DNA of 5,910 bases from Pseudomonadota bacterium (GTDB lineage Bacteria > Pseudomonadota > Alphaproteobacteria > UBA2136 > UBA6156), in contig RFNJ01000138.1 of the NCBI GenBank assembly GCA_009927255.1, positions 1 through 5,910 of the forward strand. The letters are read 5' to 3'. Below are positions 5,741 through 5,910 of the stretch, piece after piece. Under the pieces are notes generated by a model. That model worked only from the letters and a program-made list of their open reading frames with translations. It had not been told where the DNA came from and ran no database searches. The translations under genes were made by a program, and so were the position numbers. Position 1 is the first letter of the stretch; the number at the start of each line of letters is the position of its first letter.

Positions 5741-5747
5741 TCCCTTT
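5741..5747 (-). promoter_or_regulatory. Shine-Dalgarno deciding the hydrolase start
   Basis: On the minus strand this reads AAAGGGA, with a 9-base spacer to the ATG at 5731. That start gives the N-terminus expected for the family (MPDVNFLGPNG), so it is preferred over the longer in-frame start at 5785. Confidence 0.6.
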
Positions 5748-5874
5748 ATGTTCAGCCGTGGGCTATCCCACAAAGCGCAAACCAACGCAAGAAAAATATG
5801 ATAAGATGCTGTTATCGCTTCATTTTAATTGTTGAGTAGCACTTAGGGTATTGACGCCACCGCCACCTTTCGCC

Positions 5875-5910
5875 ATGGTGGATTTAGGCGCTGTTAACAA
5901 AGCGAGACTA
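5875..5910 (+). CDS. Possible start of a gene running off the right edge
   Basis: From ATG 5875 the + strand reads MVDLGAVNKARL with no stop to the window edge. The same frame is open back to 5836 and contains a TTG at 5851 that would give MTPPPPFAMVDLG..., with AGGG two bases before it. No clear ribosome binding site serves the ATG. The peptide reads like protein rather than random codons, but twelve residues are too few to assign a family. TATGAT (5797-5802) is a possible -10 box upstream, without a good -35. Confidence 0.25.
   Translation, partial: MVDLGAVNKARL

Noticed and set aside
5758..5771. Hairpin GTGGG-CTAT-CCCAC in the hydrolase leader.
   Set aside because: Only five pairs; hairpins of this size are common by chance, and nothing else supports a role.
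1..5910. CRISPR arrays, tRNA or rRNA genes, insertion-sequence ends and phage attachment sites.
   Set aside because: I looked for regularly spaced repeats, tRNA-like cloverleaf patterns, transposase reading frames and terminal inverted repeats and saw none that I can support.

Overview
The window carries a housekeeping segment of a Gram-negative bacterium. The most likely host is an alphaproteobacterium, or a close proteobacterial relative, with moderate-to-high GC. This placement is inferred from the style of the proteins: a TolR of the short MGMxLG type, an alpha/beta hydrolase of the HPHPxxGGTMNN...GFSFGAW type common in Alphaproteobacteria, and a TolA with a TonB-like C-terminal domain. 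No marker here fixes the genus.

Layout, left to right. A strong rho-independent terminator (23-54) closes an unseen upstream unit. rsmA/ksgA (16S rRNA adenine dimethyltransferase) follows on the + strand. It runs tail-to-tail, with an 8-bp overlap, into a minus-strand Tol operon transcribed right to left: tolQ (3606-4322), tolR (3101-3526), tolA (2262-3095) and tolB (899-2236). A 193-bp divergent intergenic region holds candidate back-to-back promoters and a group of competing or interleaved inverted repeats. A lone + strand gene for a NADAR/YbiA-family N-glycosidase (4516-5037) comes next, with its own hairpin terminator. A minus-strand alpha/beta hydrolase (5083-5731) follows; it is split by a frameshift, because the two halves of the fold lie in different frames. 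The last ~180 bases hold the hydrolase leader and possibly the first codons of another + strand gene.

Function. TolQ and TolR form the proton-driven inner-membrane motor that energises TolA. TolA spans the periplasm towards TolB and Pal to constrict the outer membrane at division. The operon here lacks pal, cpoB and ybgC, which usually flank these four genes; they must lie elsewhere or be missing. rsmA works in ribosome maturation and is unrelated to Tol. The NADAR protein belongs to a family that cleaves ribosyl-type N-glycosidic bonds, in roles from riboflavin-intermediate clearance to ADP-ribosylation reversal, and it looks like an independent cargo-style gene.

I do not see a clear novel multi-gene system. 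The points most worth a second look are the interleaved repeats upstream of tolQ and the NADAR gene, the hydrolase frameshift, the unusual ends of the Tol cluster, and a GC-skew reversal inside tolA that strand of coding does not explain.
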